Shown here: in pieces, positions 1-11,098 of the stretch
How the letters are laid out: each line of letters starts with the position of its first letter
Position numbering within the stretch: position 1 is the stretch's first letter
Source: Glycine soja
Lineage: Eukaryota > Streptophyta > Magnoliopsida > Fabales > Fabaceae
Length of the DNA: 64,000 bases
NCBI RefSeq assembly: GCF_004193775.1
Contig: NC_041019.1
Span: 32,057,280-32,121,279 of the forward strand
Reading direction: 5' to 3'
Program-made: the position numbers and the translations under genes
Notes under the pieces: model-generated
Told to the model about the DNA's origin: nothing
Seen by the model: only the letters and a program-made list of their open reading frames with translations
Database searches by the model: none

Positions 1-1306
1 TTGTGTTACTTGGTAAAGCTATATTCAGTGAATAGGTGTCTAGTATGAAAAGAGATGTGTCAACTATGCATAGGTATGTAAACTAACTATTAAAAGGAAA
101 ATCACATGAGTAATGATGTGTAAACACAAGTAGACAACACTTTGGTCTTCCTATTAGGTGCCTGATGTTAAAAGGATATTCTCTACTTAACAATGCTCAT
201 GTGTTCTATGGTGTCCCCTGAAATGCTAAATCTCGATTTCTCATGATAGTCTAGCCTAATCCTGATCAAGCATCATCCTCAGATTCCTCTTGTTGGACTA
301 AACTCGACCAGAACCGCATTAAGACAAACATACAAACAACTAGGTTACCATACCCTGATCCATCGGGATAATACGATAAACTAGCCCTGTCCTATCAAGT
401 TCTAAGAATCAGACCAATTTTCACTGTTGAATGATCCTAACAAAGCATGCATCTACGTGATCAAGGCAAAAGCACACTGAAATGATGTACTGATAGCACA
501 AAGAACACATAAAACATCATTAAATAGATATACAAGTATTTACATCAAGTACCTACAAGGAAGAACCAATAGAGGATTTAGCTCTCTATATCTGGGAAGC
601 TTCCTTTACAACAAAGAGAAGAGAAAAATGAAGGATTGAAGAAATACAAGTAATGGGGATGTCTCCTCCACCTCTAGAACCTCACAATCACTCACAGACT
701 CATCTCATACTCTCAGGATGACTTCCTCTTCTCGCTCAGTTCTCTACCTGTCTTCTCACAGCAAAAGCTCTCAAAACTCTCTGGAACTTGGACCTTTCTC
801 TCTCTAGAAATCTCTAAACATGCAAAAGCTTCGAGAATTGCCCAAACTCCCTCTCCATTTCTGATTTCAGGCTTGAATAGGTGGCCTTGTTGGTTCTTGT
901 GCGCATTAATGTTATTTGACTTAGCGCTCGTCTTTTCGCTCAGCGGATGGACTCAAGCGGTGCGCTTAGCGGGATTAGCCCTCGCTCAACAAACATGCAC
1001 AACTCATCCTTCTTCCAGATTCTTCCTCGTGCTCAACCAAAGGAGTGTTGTGCTCAGCGAATGGCTCGCTAAGCGAAAAGATTGGCTTAGCGAGCGGATG
1101 AAAATCAACACTTCACAAACTTGCCTAATTAACCTGAAATTGAGAGGAAATGATTATTATACACATAAAATGGGAGTACTAAGAATTGATTACCTATCTT
1201 TAAAAAAAAGTAATTACAACACTACAAAATAACCCTAAATTGGAGGAGTTTGATACTAATTACACAGGTTTTATACACAAAAGTTAGTCGTATTCATCGA
1301 CTAACA
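1..1306 (-). repeat. 3' LTR of element E (left end outside the window)
   Basis: Bases 1-1306 match 19501-20830 almost throughout, in the same orientation. The other copy has about 80 further bases at its left, so this copy starts before base 1. It ends in CTAACA, which read on the minus strand gives the expected TG start. It contains GCTTAGC/CTCAGCG motifs at 915-1095. Compared with the other copy it lacks roughly 30 bases near 895 that hold one extra motif pair. The 119-codon frame at 873-1232 lies inside the LTR and is not a gene. Confidence 0.85.
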
Positions 1307-1532
1307 ACTGTAGAAGCAAATGACTTCGATGTTTTGATGATGATCATGATGATTTGATGCAAATGATGCAAATGCGTTTTTCAAGTTTAAATTCAAGACA
1401 ATGATTCAAGAATACAAGCCACAACATCAAGATGATCACTAGTATTTTAGGAAGGGAATTCCTAATTGATATAGCAAAAGGTTTGGCCAAGTAATTTAAG
1501 TTAAAAAGTGTTTTTCAAGAGATTTACTTTCT

Positions 1533-1730
1533 GGTAATCGATTACCAGAGGATGTAATCGATTACCAGTGGCCAAAAATGTTTACAACAGCTATTAAAAA
1601 CTTGAATTCAAATTTTAGACTGTGTAATCGATTACACAATATTGGTAATCGATTACCAGCAGTTAATAAACGTTTTATTTCAAATTTTTAAACCTATAAT
1701 CGGTTGCACAAATCTTGTAATCGATTACCA
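1533..1730. promoter_or_regulatory. Three pairs of TAATCGATTA-type palindromes in LTR F
   Basis: Palindrome centres fall at 1539/1559, 1629/1650 and 1701/1722, that is pairs 20, 21 and 21 bp apart. The first member of the last pair is degenerate (TAATCGGTTG). The block is upstream of the TATA-like sequence, in the U3 part of the LTR. A role in protein binding is inferred from the spacing only. Confidence 0.6.
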
Positions 1731-2070
1731 GAGGAGATTTTCAGAAAATAACTTCCAAGAGTCACATCTATTCAAATGGTTTATGAATGGCCATCAGAGG
1801 TCTATTTATATGTGACTTGGAAACACGAATTGTGAGAGAGTTTTCATTGCCCAAAAAGTTTTATCCTCTCAAAAGATTAAAAGAGTTTTTCCTAATTGAA
1901 ATGTCTTATCCTCTCAAAGATTCCTTGGTCAAACACTTGCATATTCAATAAGGAATTGTGATTGATCTTCATTGTACAATCTATCTCTTTCAAGAGAGAT
2001 TTCTTCTTCTCTTCTTCTTACTTCTGAAAAGGGATTAAGACACCAAGGGTCTCTTGTTGTAAAAGACTTC

Positions 2071-2127
2071 TGAACACAAAGGAAGGATTGTCCTTGTGTG
2101 TTCAGAACTTGTAAAAGGATTTTACAA
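2071..2127 (+). other. Two hairpins in the LTR F leader region
   Basis: The first, 2071-2104, has 13- and 14-base arms (TGAACACAAAGGA and TCCTTGTGTGTTCA) that pair with a small bulge around the loop AGGATTG. The second, 2109-2127, has perfect 8-base arms TTGTAAAA/TTTTACAA. The second hairpin is conserved at the same place in solo LTRs 1 and 2. Confidence 0.6.
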
Positions 2128-2420
2128 AAGAGCGGAAAATCTCAAGTGGGTTGCTTGAGGACTGGACGTAGGCACAGGAAGTGGCCGAACCAGTATAAAT
2201 CAAGTTTGCATTTCTCTCTTCCCTTAAACTTCTTTTATTTATTGCTATTTATCTTTGGCTTGAAAGAAGTTTATTTTGAATTGTCTTTTGAGTAATTCAT
2301 GTTAAGGGTGCATTGTTAATCTAAAAAGAGAGAGTGAAATTTTAATTGGGGAATAGTTCTTGTTATCTTAATTCAACCCCCCTTCTTAAGATAACTGAGG
2401 CCATTTGTCTAACAACAACT

Positions 2421-2431
2421 CCCCCAAATTT
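2421..2431 (-). other. Polypurine tract of element E
   Basis: On the minus strand this reads AAATTTGGGGG and, without solo LTR F, would sit directly before the TG start of the E 3' LTR. A typical plant gypsy 'GAGGACAAGC' motif lies just upstream on the minus strand (2440-2455). Confidence 0.75.
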
Positions 2432-3755
2432 ACAGTTTTGCTTGTCCTCAAGCAAATAAAAAACAGCTCACTGGTCCCCCAAGTGACAAAAACATGCAGT
2501 GACTATGTACAAAGGTGTATGCACAAAAGTTATTGATTGCATGATAAAAGAATGAAGCAAAATGCCCTTATCACTTGTCTTTCACAAAGCATGTAATTAT
2601 TCAAAGAGAAGAATAAAATGTAACCTGTACAATTAGATGAAGTTAGGCGTAAGACAAATATCAAGGAAAGCAGCTTAAGCCACAATCTCACAGCTTCTGT
2701 TTCACTTAAGCACAAGTATTTAAGCTATTCATCAATAACAACTAGCAAGAGGCCCAATCTTTGAACTTCATCTCAAGCCATAAAGTCAGAAATGCATAAA
2801 TAGAATCAGAAGCACTTTTACAGGCTTGTAGTGAGGCTTGGCTACAAAAATAATTGGTTTTTCTAGGATTCAAAGGCTTAGATTCTAAGAGAGAACAAAT
2901 CCTAGACTTATCCAAATATTTCTTCCAATACAATTAGCTTATTTACTAGCCTTTCACTTTAATTTGTCTTTGACCTTATTACAACAACACACATTTTCTT
3001 TGATTGTTTTTTTTAACACACAACTTATTTGTCGTGTGTGTTGATGCTTTACCTTTTACTTTACATCCCACTCAACTCCCCCAAATTTGGGGTAATTTGC
3101 CTTGAACTATCTACTCTCCTAGAATCTAAACAAGGTATATGGAGATATTCGTTCAAGTTCAGGGTTCAATTTTGAAAATGTAATTCAGCTCACAAAAGGT
3201 GCAAATGATACAATTATAATTCAAGGTAAGCTTTTTGGTCAATTGGTTTGTATATACAATCATGGCCTTCATCATGTCCTCATTCATACATTTCATTCTA
3301 AATTTCAGAGATTGATGCAAAAACTATTACTCAAAGCTAGTCGTTCACTCACAGTTTAAGATCACACTCTCACCGATTATGGTTTATGCTTTTCTTTCTC
3401 AATCAACCTGTCTATTGACTAACGATTCTAATTGCAAGTTCACATTCTTGTTCTTTCTTTGACTAACATACATACTTACTCAAACTTATGAAAAGAAACA
3501 AAAACTCGATCACAATCATGCTTTCAATCCAAAATCAATTCATAACACCAATTTTCACAAAAAGATAAAAATGTTTCGCTGCATAATCATCCAAGTCAAG
3601 TTAAATTGTTCCATATGCTTCAAAACATGCATACCAACTATCCACACAAGAAAAAGAACAAAAGTGTATATAAACATTAACCAAAATAACTCAGACACTG
3701 TACTAAAATATAATAATTATATAAAAAATATCAAAAAAGAAAAATCCTCAGGAAT
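2432..3755 (-). other. Element E 3' noncoding region with a second polypurine-like tract
   Basis: There is no coding signal on either strand; the short frames at 2530-2933 and 3571-3759 have no recognisable similarity. At 3078-3092 the sequence CCCCCAAATTTGGGG gives, on the minus strand, a second AAATTTGGGGG like the one beside the LTR. Confidence 0.5.
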
Positions 3756-5134
3756 TTAAAATCCCTGAGACAGGTCCTGTGTATCCTGAGTCTGAACATC
3801 CTTCTCATCTGTCAGATGAAGTACTGGAGTAGCTGGAGGTGAAGTGTTCAGAGTCAGGACTGGTGTCGTCTGGTCCTCTAGCATATCAACTACAGGAGTA
3901 AAGGGGTCAGCTGCAAGCTATGATAAGGAGAGGTCTACCACTGGAGCAAGGGTCTCTGAAGTGCCTTCAAGAGATATCTCAGGAGTGGTGGCAGTCTTTG
4001 GTCTAACCTGCTCTTCACCTGGATCCTATTGAAAAGTAAATGGCTCTGGAATGGTGGTCCCAGAGGAAGCATCCTGTACCTGTCGGGGTTCCTGGGCTGT
4101 GGGACCTTCATCTTCCCTATGAAGAGAAGGTTGGGCCCTAGTCCAGGCTACCTTCTCCAGAAACTGCTTAATGGAAGGAATTGATCCTGGAGGCGCCACC
4201 ACCTGTAAACTTTGAAGTAAAATGATTTGTCCCTAATTAATGCTCTGAAGCATGGCTTCAAAGCACTAAGAATCAATCTGAGTTGGGACTGAAGCAACTA
4301 CTGAAGTAGATGCTGGAGTAGGAGCTGTAGATGTGGAAGGAAGATCAGCTGGCCTCGCCCTCGCCCTCCTAGCCCCTCGGATAGAAACTATTAGATCATC
4401 AGGATTCCAACAATTCTTCCTGATGTAGGCCAAATTAATGATCGGGCTCAGGCGCTCAAAAGTGAGGCTTTCAAAGACAACCCCTCTGGCTTTCATGTCC
4501 ATGCGAGAGACTAAACCAAAGATCAGCCTAGCTCTGTCCACTATCAGGTTAGAGGTGTGAGATGTGGGGGCCAGGTTGGAGTATGAGAGAACACTCCACA
4601 CCTGAGCTAATGTAGTCAAATCTTTCCTGAGAATCCTCCCAAGATGGCCCTCGGCGTTCAGGATGAACCCTCTCCCTGGTATGCAAAGAGCAGCCTCAAT
4701 CTCTATGTAGTCTATGGGCAACCTGCAGTACCTAGAGTATGTGGGTAATGACTCCCCCTCCTCTAGGACTACAAGTGTCTCTAAAAATGTGTTGAGGCTA
4801 TTTGCATCTATCTTCACCAGGTGGCCTCTAACTCTAGCTTGCTTTGGTGAAGGACCCTCTGAGCGGTAGAGATTTGCATAAAATTTCTTCACCAAAGCAA
4901 GATCAATAGTCCCATCAACAAGTTGGTGAGACGTTTTTGAAGATTACGCCTCTCCAACTCTGTCTTGAAGTCGTCAAACTCCGTGTGGTATATCTCAACC
5001 CTCCTTTCTGGCAAAATATTCCTCCCTAAGACATTATCTATATAATGGTTCCAAGCATCAAGCGAGTGGAACCGTCTAGTATCATATTGAGAAGTTGGCC
5101 TTGCCCCAATGCTCTTAAGTTTCCTGGAGGCCAT
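3756..5134 (-). pseudogene. Env-position ORF of element E ('plant transposon protein'-type domain)
   Basis: The ORF starts at the ATG that opens MASRKLKS (5132-5134) and reads to a TAA at 3756-3758. It is broken by a one-base frameshift near 4918 and by in-frame stops at 4266-4268 and at least three further sites downstream. The protein has a basic N-terminus, a conserved middle with motifs such as FYANLYRSEG, ALCIPGRGF and LTTLAQVWSVL, and a Pro/Ser/Thr-rich tail. It shares the N-terminus (MA-S/P-RKL), the FYAN motif and the LCIPG motif with the 3' ORF of element C. I place it in the 'putative plant transposon protein' domain group often found downstream of pol in plant gypsy elements. Its function is unknown, and no signal peptide or membrane segment is evident. 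Confidence 0.65.
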
Positions 5135-5269
5135 CTGTAACACAAAGGAACCCAAAAAGTTAGTTAGCCCACAAGTTATTCAAATTGAAAAACAGAAAAA
5201 TATGATTGAGAAAAACACTAGGAGCTTAATGAGACATGGTCCGCTTGGCTTGCCTTCAGAAAATACACA

Positions 5270-6675
5270 TTACCGCTTAGCGACATGTGGGGCCGCTTAG
5301 CGGATGTTGTAGAAAATTTTGCTTATGCATAATCGGCTTAGCCCACATCTTCTGCATAATTTGCTCGCTAAGCGTAATGATTGCCGCAACAGATGTGGGC
5401 TAAGCTCAGCAGGGTTGCGCTTAGCGGCACCATGAAATTCAGAAAATTCACTAAGTATGGGGGCTTAGCAAGCAAGGCTCGCTTAGCCCAATGGCTGCTG
5501 CAATGAAATGAGCTTAGCCTAGATAAGCTCGGCTTAGTGTGTGGCTTTCAACAAAAAATTTGACTAAGTTACCTGGGCTTAGCGATTCAGCCTCGTTTAG
5601 CCACAGGTATCTCAATAGGAGGATGAGTGTTCATCCTCACAAGATGAACTCGCTTAGCGCAGTAGGTGCGCTTAGCGAGTTCGTCTGGAAATGCAGATAT
5701 TCAATGAATATTGATGAACTCACTTAGCTCAGCATGCAGAGAACGCAGTTCATTTTCTTCCATATTTGAGCCTCTAAAAGGCATATCAAACATGCAAACC
5801 AGTCAAAACTATCTACACAACATAATCATTCACAAAATCCTAATCTTTCACTAATCTAATATCATTAAAACCCTAAAAATTAAAAGCTAAATCTATGGTT
5901 TTCTAACCTAAGGTTCAACAAAACAAAAGAGAAAGAAACGAAATGAGGAACTTACTTGGATTGTTGTGTGCTGAAGATGCATAAAAGATGCAAAAAGAAA
6001 GCAAGAATGCAGGTTGCACAGATTTGGGAAAGAGAGAAAATGCAGGGAATGCTCTGAGAATTTTGGGCAAATATGAGTGTAACTGATGTTACACTCACTT
6101 AAGCATATTTCAACCCTCTCGCTTAGCGAACCGTAGAGCTAAGCGAGCCAGAGAGACGTTTGGTTTCTCAAAGTGGGTCGCTTAGTGGAACTTCGCTCCT
6201 AGCCCAAGTTTGAAATTCAAAATCTATTTTTTTTAGTTGGGCTTAGCGCACAGAAGCGTCGTTTAGCGAATTTTGCAGGTCATAATACCTGCAACTCTCG
6301 CTAAGCAGGGATCTGGGCCTGCTTAGCTAAAATGATGCATTTTGAATACAGAGAGCCATGCGCTTAGCGATTGATGGATTGCTTAGCGCTGCTACGGCCG
6401 CAAGGAATTGGGTTAGCTGGCATGAGTAGCACTTAGCTCAATGAACCCCTGTTCTGGCCACAAGGAAATGAGGTTAGCGACGATGTCTTGTGCTTAGCTA
6501 GTGAATACGATGTGCTTAGCGAGCAGGCCATCGCTTAGCCCAATTCAGATCGAATTAAAATGGGCATAGCTCAGCCTTGGCCAGCTTAGCGGACCAAATC
6601 AACATGAGATGCAAGGGTTCAGCGCTAAGCGCTAGAGACTCTTGGCTTAGCGCATGACCAAAGATGCGCTTAGCG
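5270..6675. repeat. Dispersed GCTTAGC / GCTAAGC motif array
   Basis: The stretch holds roughly 35 copies of GCTTAGC(G) or its complement GCTAAGC, in otherwise non-repeated sequence. Most are paired: first bases of the TTAG/TAAG cores lie at 5277/5297, 5401/5421, 5465/5483, 5514/5534, 5579/5597, 5654/5672, 6123/6140, 6243/6263, 6302/6323, 6364/6383, 6413/6433, 6474/6494, 6516/6535 and 6626/6647 (17-21 bp apart). The 6119-6146 pair forms an inverted repeat. The array occupies the position where pol should be in an autonomous element, and the same motif occurs in both E LTRs. Confidence 0.75.
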
Positions 6676-7442
6676 CGAGGCTTGTCTTCAACAAATAAAT
6701 CAAAATCAATTTTCTGATCTTGAAAGCCCAGCTCCAGCTTTTTTCTCCCCATATCAACTATGCAACTTGCAGTTAACATGAATGGCTTTCCCAATATTAC
6801 AGGAATGTCATTATCTTCACAGATATCCATTACCACAAAGTCTTCCAGGAAGATAAAATGTTTTACTCTGACCAACACATCTTCAATTACTCCATATGGT
6901 CTGGTAATGGAGCGGTCAGCAAGTTGTAAAGCCATCCTAGTGGGCATGATCTCCAACTCTCCCAACCTTCTGCACATGGAGAGTGGCATTAAGTTAATAC
7001 TGGCTCCCAGATCAATAAGAGCCTTTCCCACAGTGACTTCTCTAATTTAACAAGGAATGGTTATACTCCCAGGGTCTTTATGCTTGGGTGGAAGGATCTT
7101 TTGAATCACAGCACTACAATTTCCTTCCACAACAATGTTTTCCTGGTGAATATACTTGTGTTTCCTTGTTAACATATCCTTTAAAAACTTGGAGTAGAGT
7201 GGCATTTGCTGTAAAGATTCTCCGAAGGGCATGGTTATTTCTAGTTTCCTGAAAATATCTAAAAATCTCGCCAAATGGTGGTCCTTCTCCTTCTTGGAAG
7301 GTACCATAGGATATGGTACTTCCGCACCTTCATTCACAACTTTTTCTCTTTTCTTTTCTCTAGCTTGTTCACTTATACTCCTCTCTTCATTCTTATTTTT
7401 TTTCATCTTTTTCATTTTTTTCATTTTCTTTTTCTTGGTCAT
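6555..7442 (-). pseudogene. Element E protease region of gag-pro
   Basis: The frame starts in a Lys-rich low-complexity stretch, then carries the conserved Athila block that ends '..KDPGSITIPC', a TAA at 7047-7049, and the retroviral-type aspartic protease with the active-site motif DLGAS followed by INLMP (around 7005) and 'VILGKPFM' further on. It reads into the GCTTAGC array and stops at 6555, where RT would be expected. The upstream gag frame is offset by one base inside the (GAAAAA)-rich stretch at 7393-7442. It would cut the Gag polyprotein if active; this copy cannot make an intact product. Confidence 0.75.
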
Positions 7443-8874
7443 TTAATTTCTTTTTGTTGACCATTATTTGTTTTTCTTTTTCCAGATTGCTTTCACCTCT
7501 CACATCATCTTTCTTTTCATCAGTACCTTTCTTTTCAACAGCTTTCTTCTTGGATACAACACTATCCTCATCCTCCGCCTCCACAAACCTCTTACTCCTT
7601 GTCATCACAGCTTTACATTACTCCTTGGGATTCTTTTCTATATTCACCACAAAAATGTTGGATAACTTGTCAGCTATCTGCTTGGCCAGTTGTCCCACCT
7701 GGACCTCAAGATTGTTTAGTGCTGACTCAGTGCTTTTATGATTTGACATTGTTACTTGCATAAACTGAGTCAATGTCTCCTCCAGCTTAGTAGTCCTCTA
7801 AAAGATGTTAGGCCCTTGTTGAATTGGCTTGTTGGAAGGTCCACCTTAGTCCTTGATGAATTGATTGCTAGGGTGTGATCTCCACTGTCCTTGTTGGTTA
7901 TAAGGACCCTGCTGGAAGCCTAAAAATCCTCCTTGAGTATATCCTTGTCTCTGTTGATTTCCCATATAGTGAACTTCTTGAGTGTTTTCTTCAATGGGAA
8001 TACATTGGTCTGTTTCATGAGCCTCACCAAAGATGGTACAACCTGTAACCTGCAAAACAGAAGAATGTGTAGGTTGACCAATAGACAGTTTAGTTGGCAA
8101 CCTACCAAGTGTTTCTGTTAAAATCTTAAGTTTCCTAGAAAGCAACTTATTCTGTGCCAATAAAGCATCATGTGATGATAGTTCTAACAAGCTTTTCTTT
8201 GTGGGTTGATGAACTCTGTCGTGCAGAATGGCATGATCGCTGGCTGACATATTCTTAATTAGCTCAGTTGCCTCTTTAGGGGTCTTCAGCTTTATTTTTC
8301 CCCCTACTGAAGCATCTAACAGTTGCTTGGTTTGTGGTCTCAGGCCATTTATAAACATATTCAATTGGATTGGCTCAGAGAACGCATGGGTGGAAGTTTT
8401 TCTCAATAAACCTCTAAACCTCTCCAACGCTTCACTCAAGGACTTGTCAGGGAACTGATGAAATGAAGAGATTGCAGCTTTCCCTTCTATAGTCTTTGAC
8501 TTTGGGAAATATTTTTTTAGAAACTTTTCAACAACTTCTTCCCAGGTTTTCAGACTATTACCTTTAAATGAGTGGAGCCACCTCTTGGCTTCTCCTGCCA
8601 AGGAAAGTGAAAATAGACTGAGTCTAATGGCTTCATCTGGCACGCATGCAATCTTTACAGTGTTACAGATTTCAATGAAAGTCGCCAAATGTGCATAGGG
8701 GTCCTCATTTGGTAATCCTTGGAATAAGTTCCCCTGTATTAAATGAATCAAAGAATGAGGGTAGTTTATGTTGTGAACTTGCACTTCAGGACGTGCAATG
8801 CTGGTAAAGAATTGCGGCACTGAATTGCTTGAATAGTCCTTAAGGGTAACTCTTTGCTGGTGCTCATCAGCCAT
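7393..8874 (-). pseudogene. Element E gag
   Basis: The ATG at 8874 opens MADEHQQR and the frame contains the plant retrotransposon gag domain (motifs around FSLSLAGEAKRWLHSF, FLKKYFP and LSEALERFRGLL). A zinc knuckle follows at about 8020-8060. It reads CTIFGEAHETDQC, so the second Cys of the CX2C pair is Phe. Stops at 7846-7848 (TAA), about 7797 (TAG) and about 7619 (TAA) interrupt the frame; the same frame continues to a Glu/Lys-rich segment ending at 7393. Gag would form the virus-like particle and bind element RNA; this copy is dead. Confidence 0.8.
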
Positions 8875-9375
8875 GGAAACGGTTTCTGGTAAATAAGTCG
8901 TGGATTCCCTTGATGATGGTGATTCGGATGATGAAGAATCAGAAAAATGAGTTTCTTCCTCAAGAATGGATGCTACTGTCCTGTCTTGCAGTAATTTCTT
9001 CTCCTCTTGACTCTGTTCCTTCTCAACGTAGCTTTAATCTCCAAGTCCAGAGGAACTTAATTGCCTGTGGGAGATCTATGCATATAAAACACTAACAACA
9101 ACAACGGTTATCCAGTTCAAGAGGAAAACAAATATGAATTGAAAGTAAATATTCACGGTTTATCAAAGAATAAAGAATAGAAGTTCCCTATTAGTACGTA
9201 AACCGATTGTATACCACCACTGATAAACACCAAAATAGGCTATATTAGCTGGGCCTAGAGTACCTCCTCGAGTAAAAGCTTCTACAGCCGGTTGTCCAAA
9301 ATGAGGATCCCAAATTGCATGAGCTATAGGTCTTACATGTAAGGAACCTGTACCCATGCTTCAAAATTCCCTTGC
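8875..9375 (-). other. Element E leader, part next to gag
   Basis: This is untranslated leader upstream of the gag ATG, continuing on the far side of element A at 19274-19397. It contains the plastid psaB fragment at 9190-9344; otherwise nothing is recognised. Confidence 0.55.
9190..9344 (-). pseudogene. psaB: psaB fragment of plastid origin
   Basis: About 50 codons on the minus strand, from [15 protein letters not shown] to [14 protein letters not shown], match the photosystem I P700 apoprotein A2 closely, with a few changes. Similarity stops abruptly at both ends: it is preceded by MGTGS instead of the plastid sequence and followed by unrelated RELLFFIL. The full protein has more than 700 residues, so this is a small plastid-derived insert, not a gene. 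It lies in the leader of element E in the same orientation as E. Confidence 0.85.
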
Positions 9376-10453
9376 TGATGTGTCATTATTTTCTCCTATT
9401 TCTTAACCCTTTTTGCACCATTTTAAGTACTGATTAATTTTAATTGTCAAATTAATTAGGCAATTTTATTATTTGGGCCCATTCAGCTAAATTGATGTTT
9501 TTAATCTAATTTCAGGAATTAATGAAGCATTGGGCTTGGATTTGAAAAGGACAAACTATTTTATTCTACAAAATTAGATCTTATCATATCTTATCTTATC
9601 TAGATATTATTTAGATTTGATCTCATCTAGATTTTATCTTATCTTATCTCATCTAGATTTGATTTGATTTGATTTTATTTACGGGCTTGGATTTAAAACA
9701 GATTTGTAAGCTTTGGGGCTGGAAAAACTATGTAACAGCACCAAGGTTCTAGTTTAGGCCCTCTCTTCTCTCTCTCCTATTTTCGTTTTTTAGTTTTTGG
9801 CTTTTCTTTGAGACATCTTTTCGTTTTACAATTCTAGTAGCAACAAAATTTTGTTCTTCAATTTATAAGTTCGTTCTCTATTGATTAATGGAAGGCTAAG
9901 TCCCCAGCGTTGCTTTCTCTTAAGGATCAAGCACAGTTCTCTTTCAGTTTCTATTATTATTGTTACATTCTGTTCAGTTTTTCCTCTTCACTAATTACTC
10001 TGAATTTGTTGTTTTTAATTCATGCATGCTTAGTGCTTGATTAATTGTCTCTACGCTTAATTTACGTTCATGCTTAATGATCGTTTATGAGTAATTGGTG
10101 TATGTGATGCTTAATCACATGATGAATGCCTTATGTTGAATTTCGCTTAGTAATTTAATTTAGGGTTGGATTAAGTGGTTAAACTGATAAAGGATAAATT
10201 CTCGCAACCTAGGATAAGAGACTTGCTTGTGAATCAAGGAGAAGCAACGTATTTTAATTATGATATTTTCTAATTCAATTGTACTCGTTGTTTAATTTAC
10301 AAAAGCAAACAACCCCCCCCCCCAATTCGTTACTATTTTCCAACTATCTGTTATGAACATTTGGTTTATCATTGCTCGTTGGGAAACGACCTAGGATTAC
10401 TTCCTAGATACTGCATTTTTAATTTTTATTTGATTCGGGTACGGCCTCGATCA
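9376..10453 (+). repeat. 5' LTR of element A
   Basis: The LTR is 1078 bp, TG...CA. It matches the 3' LTR over its whole length except for the SINE in the latter, some extra copies of the 'ATCTTATC' stretch near 9590-9650, and the C-run (11 C at 10313-10323 against 20 C at 19121-19140). It keeps the empty site of the SINE at 9511-9527. Confidence 0.9.
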
Positions 10454-10457
10454 AATT

Positions 10458-10475
10458 TGGCGCCGTTGTCGGGGA
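10458..10475 (+). other. Primer binding site of element A (tRNA-Asp type)
   Basis: TGGCGCCGTTGTCGGGGA, four bases after the LTR, is complementary to the 3' end of plant tRNA-Asp with one mismatch. This is the usual primer of Athila elements. Confidence 0.85.
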
Positions 10476-11098
10476 GCAGTGTCCAAAGGTTCATAATAGC
10501 TAGTGTCGTGTTAGTGTTTAATTCTTGTGTTAGTGTTGTTTTAGTATTGTGTTAGTGCTGTTTAGTACCTTGTTATTTTGTTTAGTGTGTGTGTTCTGTT
10601 TTACTTTTGCTGTTCAGCACTTCCCCTGTTTTAGTTTTGGTGTTTGCTGTGAATAGTGCTTTGTGATGGATTTAGTGACCACTTTTGTTGAACTGGAAAA
10701 CAGGGTAGTAGTGGAAATCCCTTAACTACGTATTTTAGAGACCACCCTTGCTGAATTAATTAGGATTTTTTGTTTTGGTAGCTAGAGTTGTTATTTTTGG
10801 CTGAATTTTTTTGTGGTCACTTCTTTTGATCCATATTTTGCGGGAAAAATAGCTGGAGCCCTTAGTTTGGTCAGATTTGAAAGTTCCAAAAAAGTAGCAA
10901 ATTTGATTTTTGTCAAAACTTCAAATGACCATAACTTTGAATTTTCATTTGAAATTTTTTGTGCTATCTTCTCATCATTTTATAAGGTTGCTCACAAAAT
11001 TTCAAGTCATTTGGATATCATTTAATGGTAGTTGTAGTTCAAACCTACATTATTACTTGCATAAGAAGGCAACTAGTTTTGCATGTTGAAAGTAGTGT
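10476..11098 (+). other. Element A leader
   Basis: Untranslated region before gag with low-complexity 'TTAGTGTTGT' runs at 10500-10560. The 70-codon frame at 10813 has no known similarity. Parts of this leader recur in element G at 51200-51350. Confidence 0.6.

Larger units (their letters stand above)
1309..2414 (+). mobile_element. Solo LTR F (TAATCGATTA family)
   Basis: The sequence begins TGTAGAAGC and ends CTAACA and is flanked by the 5-bp direct repeat ACAAC (1304-1308 and 2415-2419). It landed exactly at the LTR/polypurine junction of element E. Beginning, end and internal layout match solo LTRs 1 and 2: paired TAATCGATTA palindromes, a TATA-like TATTTATA at about 1803, hairpins near 2071-2127, a block around 'GGACTGGACGTAGGC', then the ending '..TTCAACCCCCCTTCTTAA..'. 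No internal region or second LTR is attached, so it is a solo LTR. The family is unknown to me by name. Confidence 0.85.

Noticed and set aside
873..1232. 119-codon plus-strand frame as a small secreted protein
   Set aside because: It lies inside the LTR of element E, starts at TTG, and is not kept in the other LTR copy.
7231..7741. Plus-strand Phe/Leu/Ser-rich frames
   Set aside because: They are the antisense reading of the Lys/Glu-rich gag tail on the minus strand.
9163..9357. A functional psaB gene
   Set aside because: Only about 50 of more than 700 codons are present and both ends are cut abruptly.
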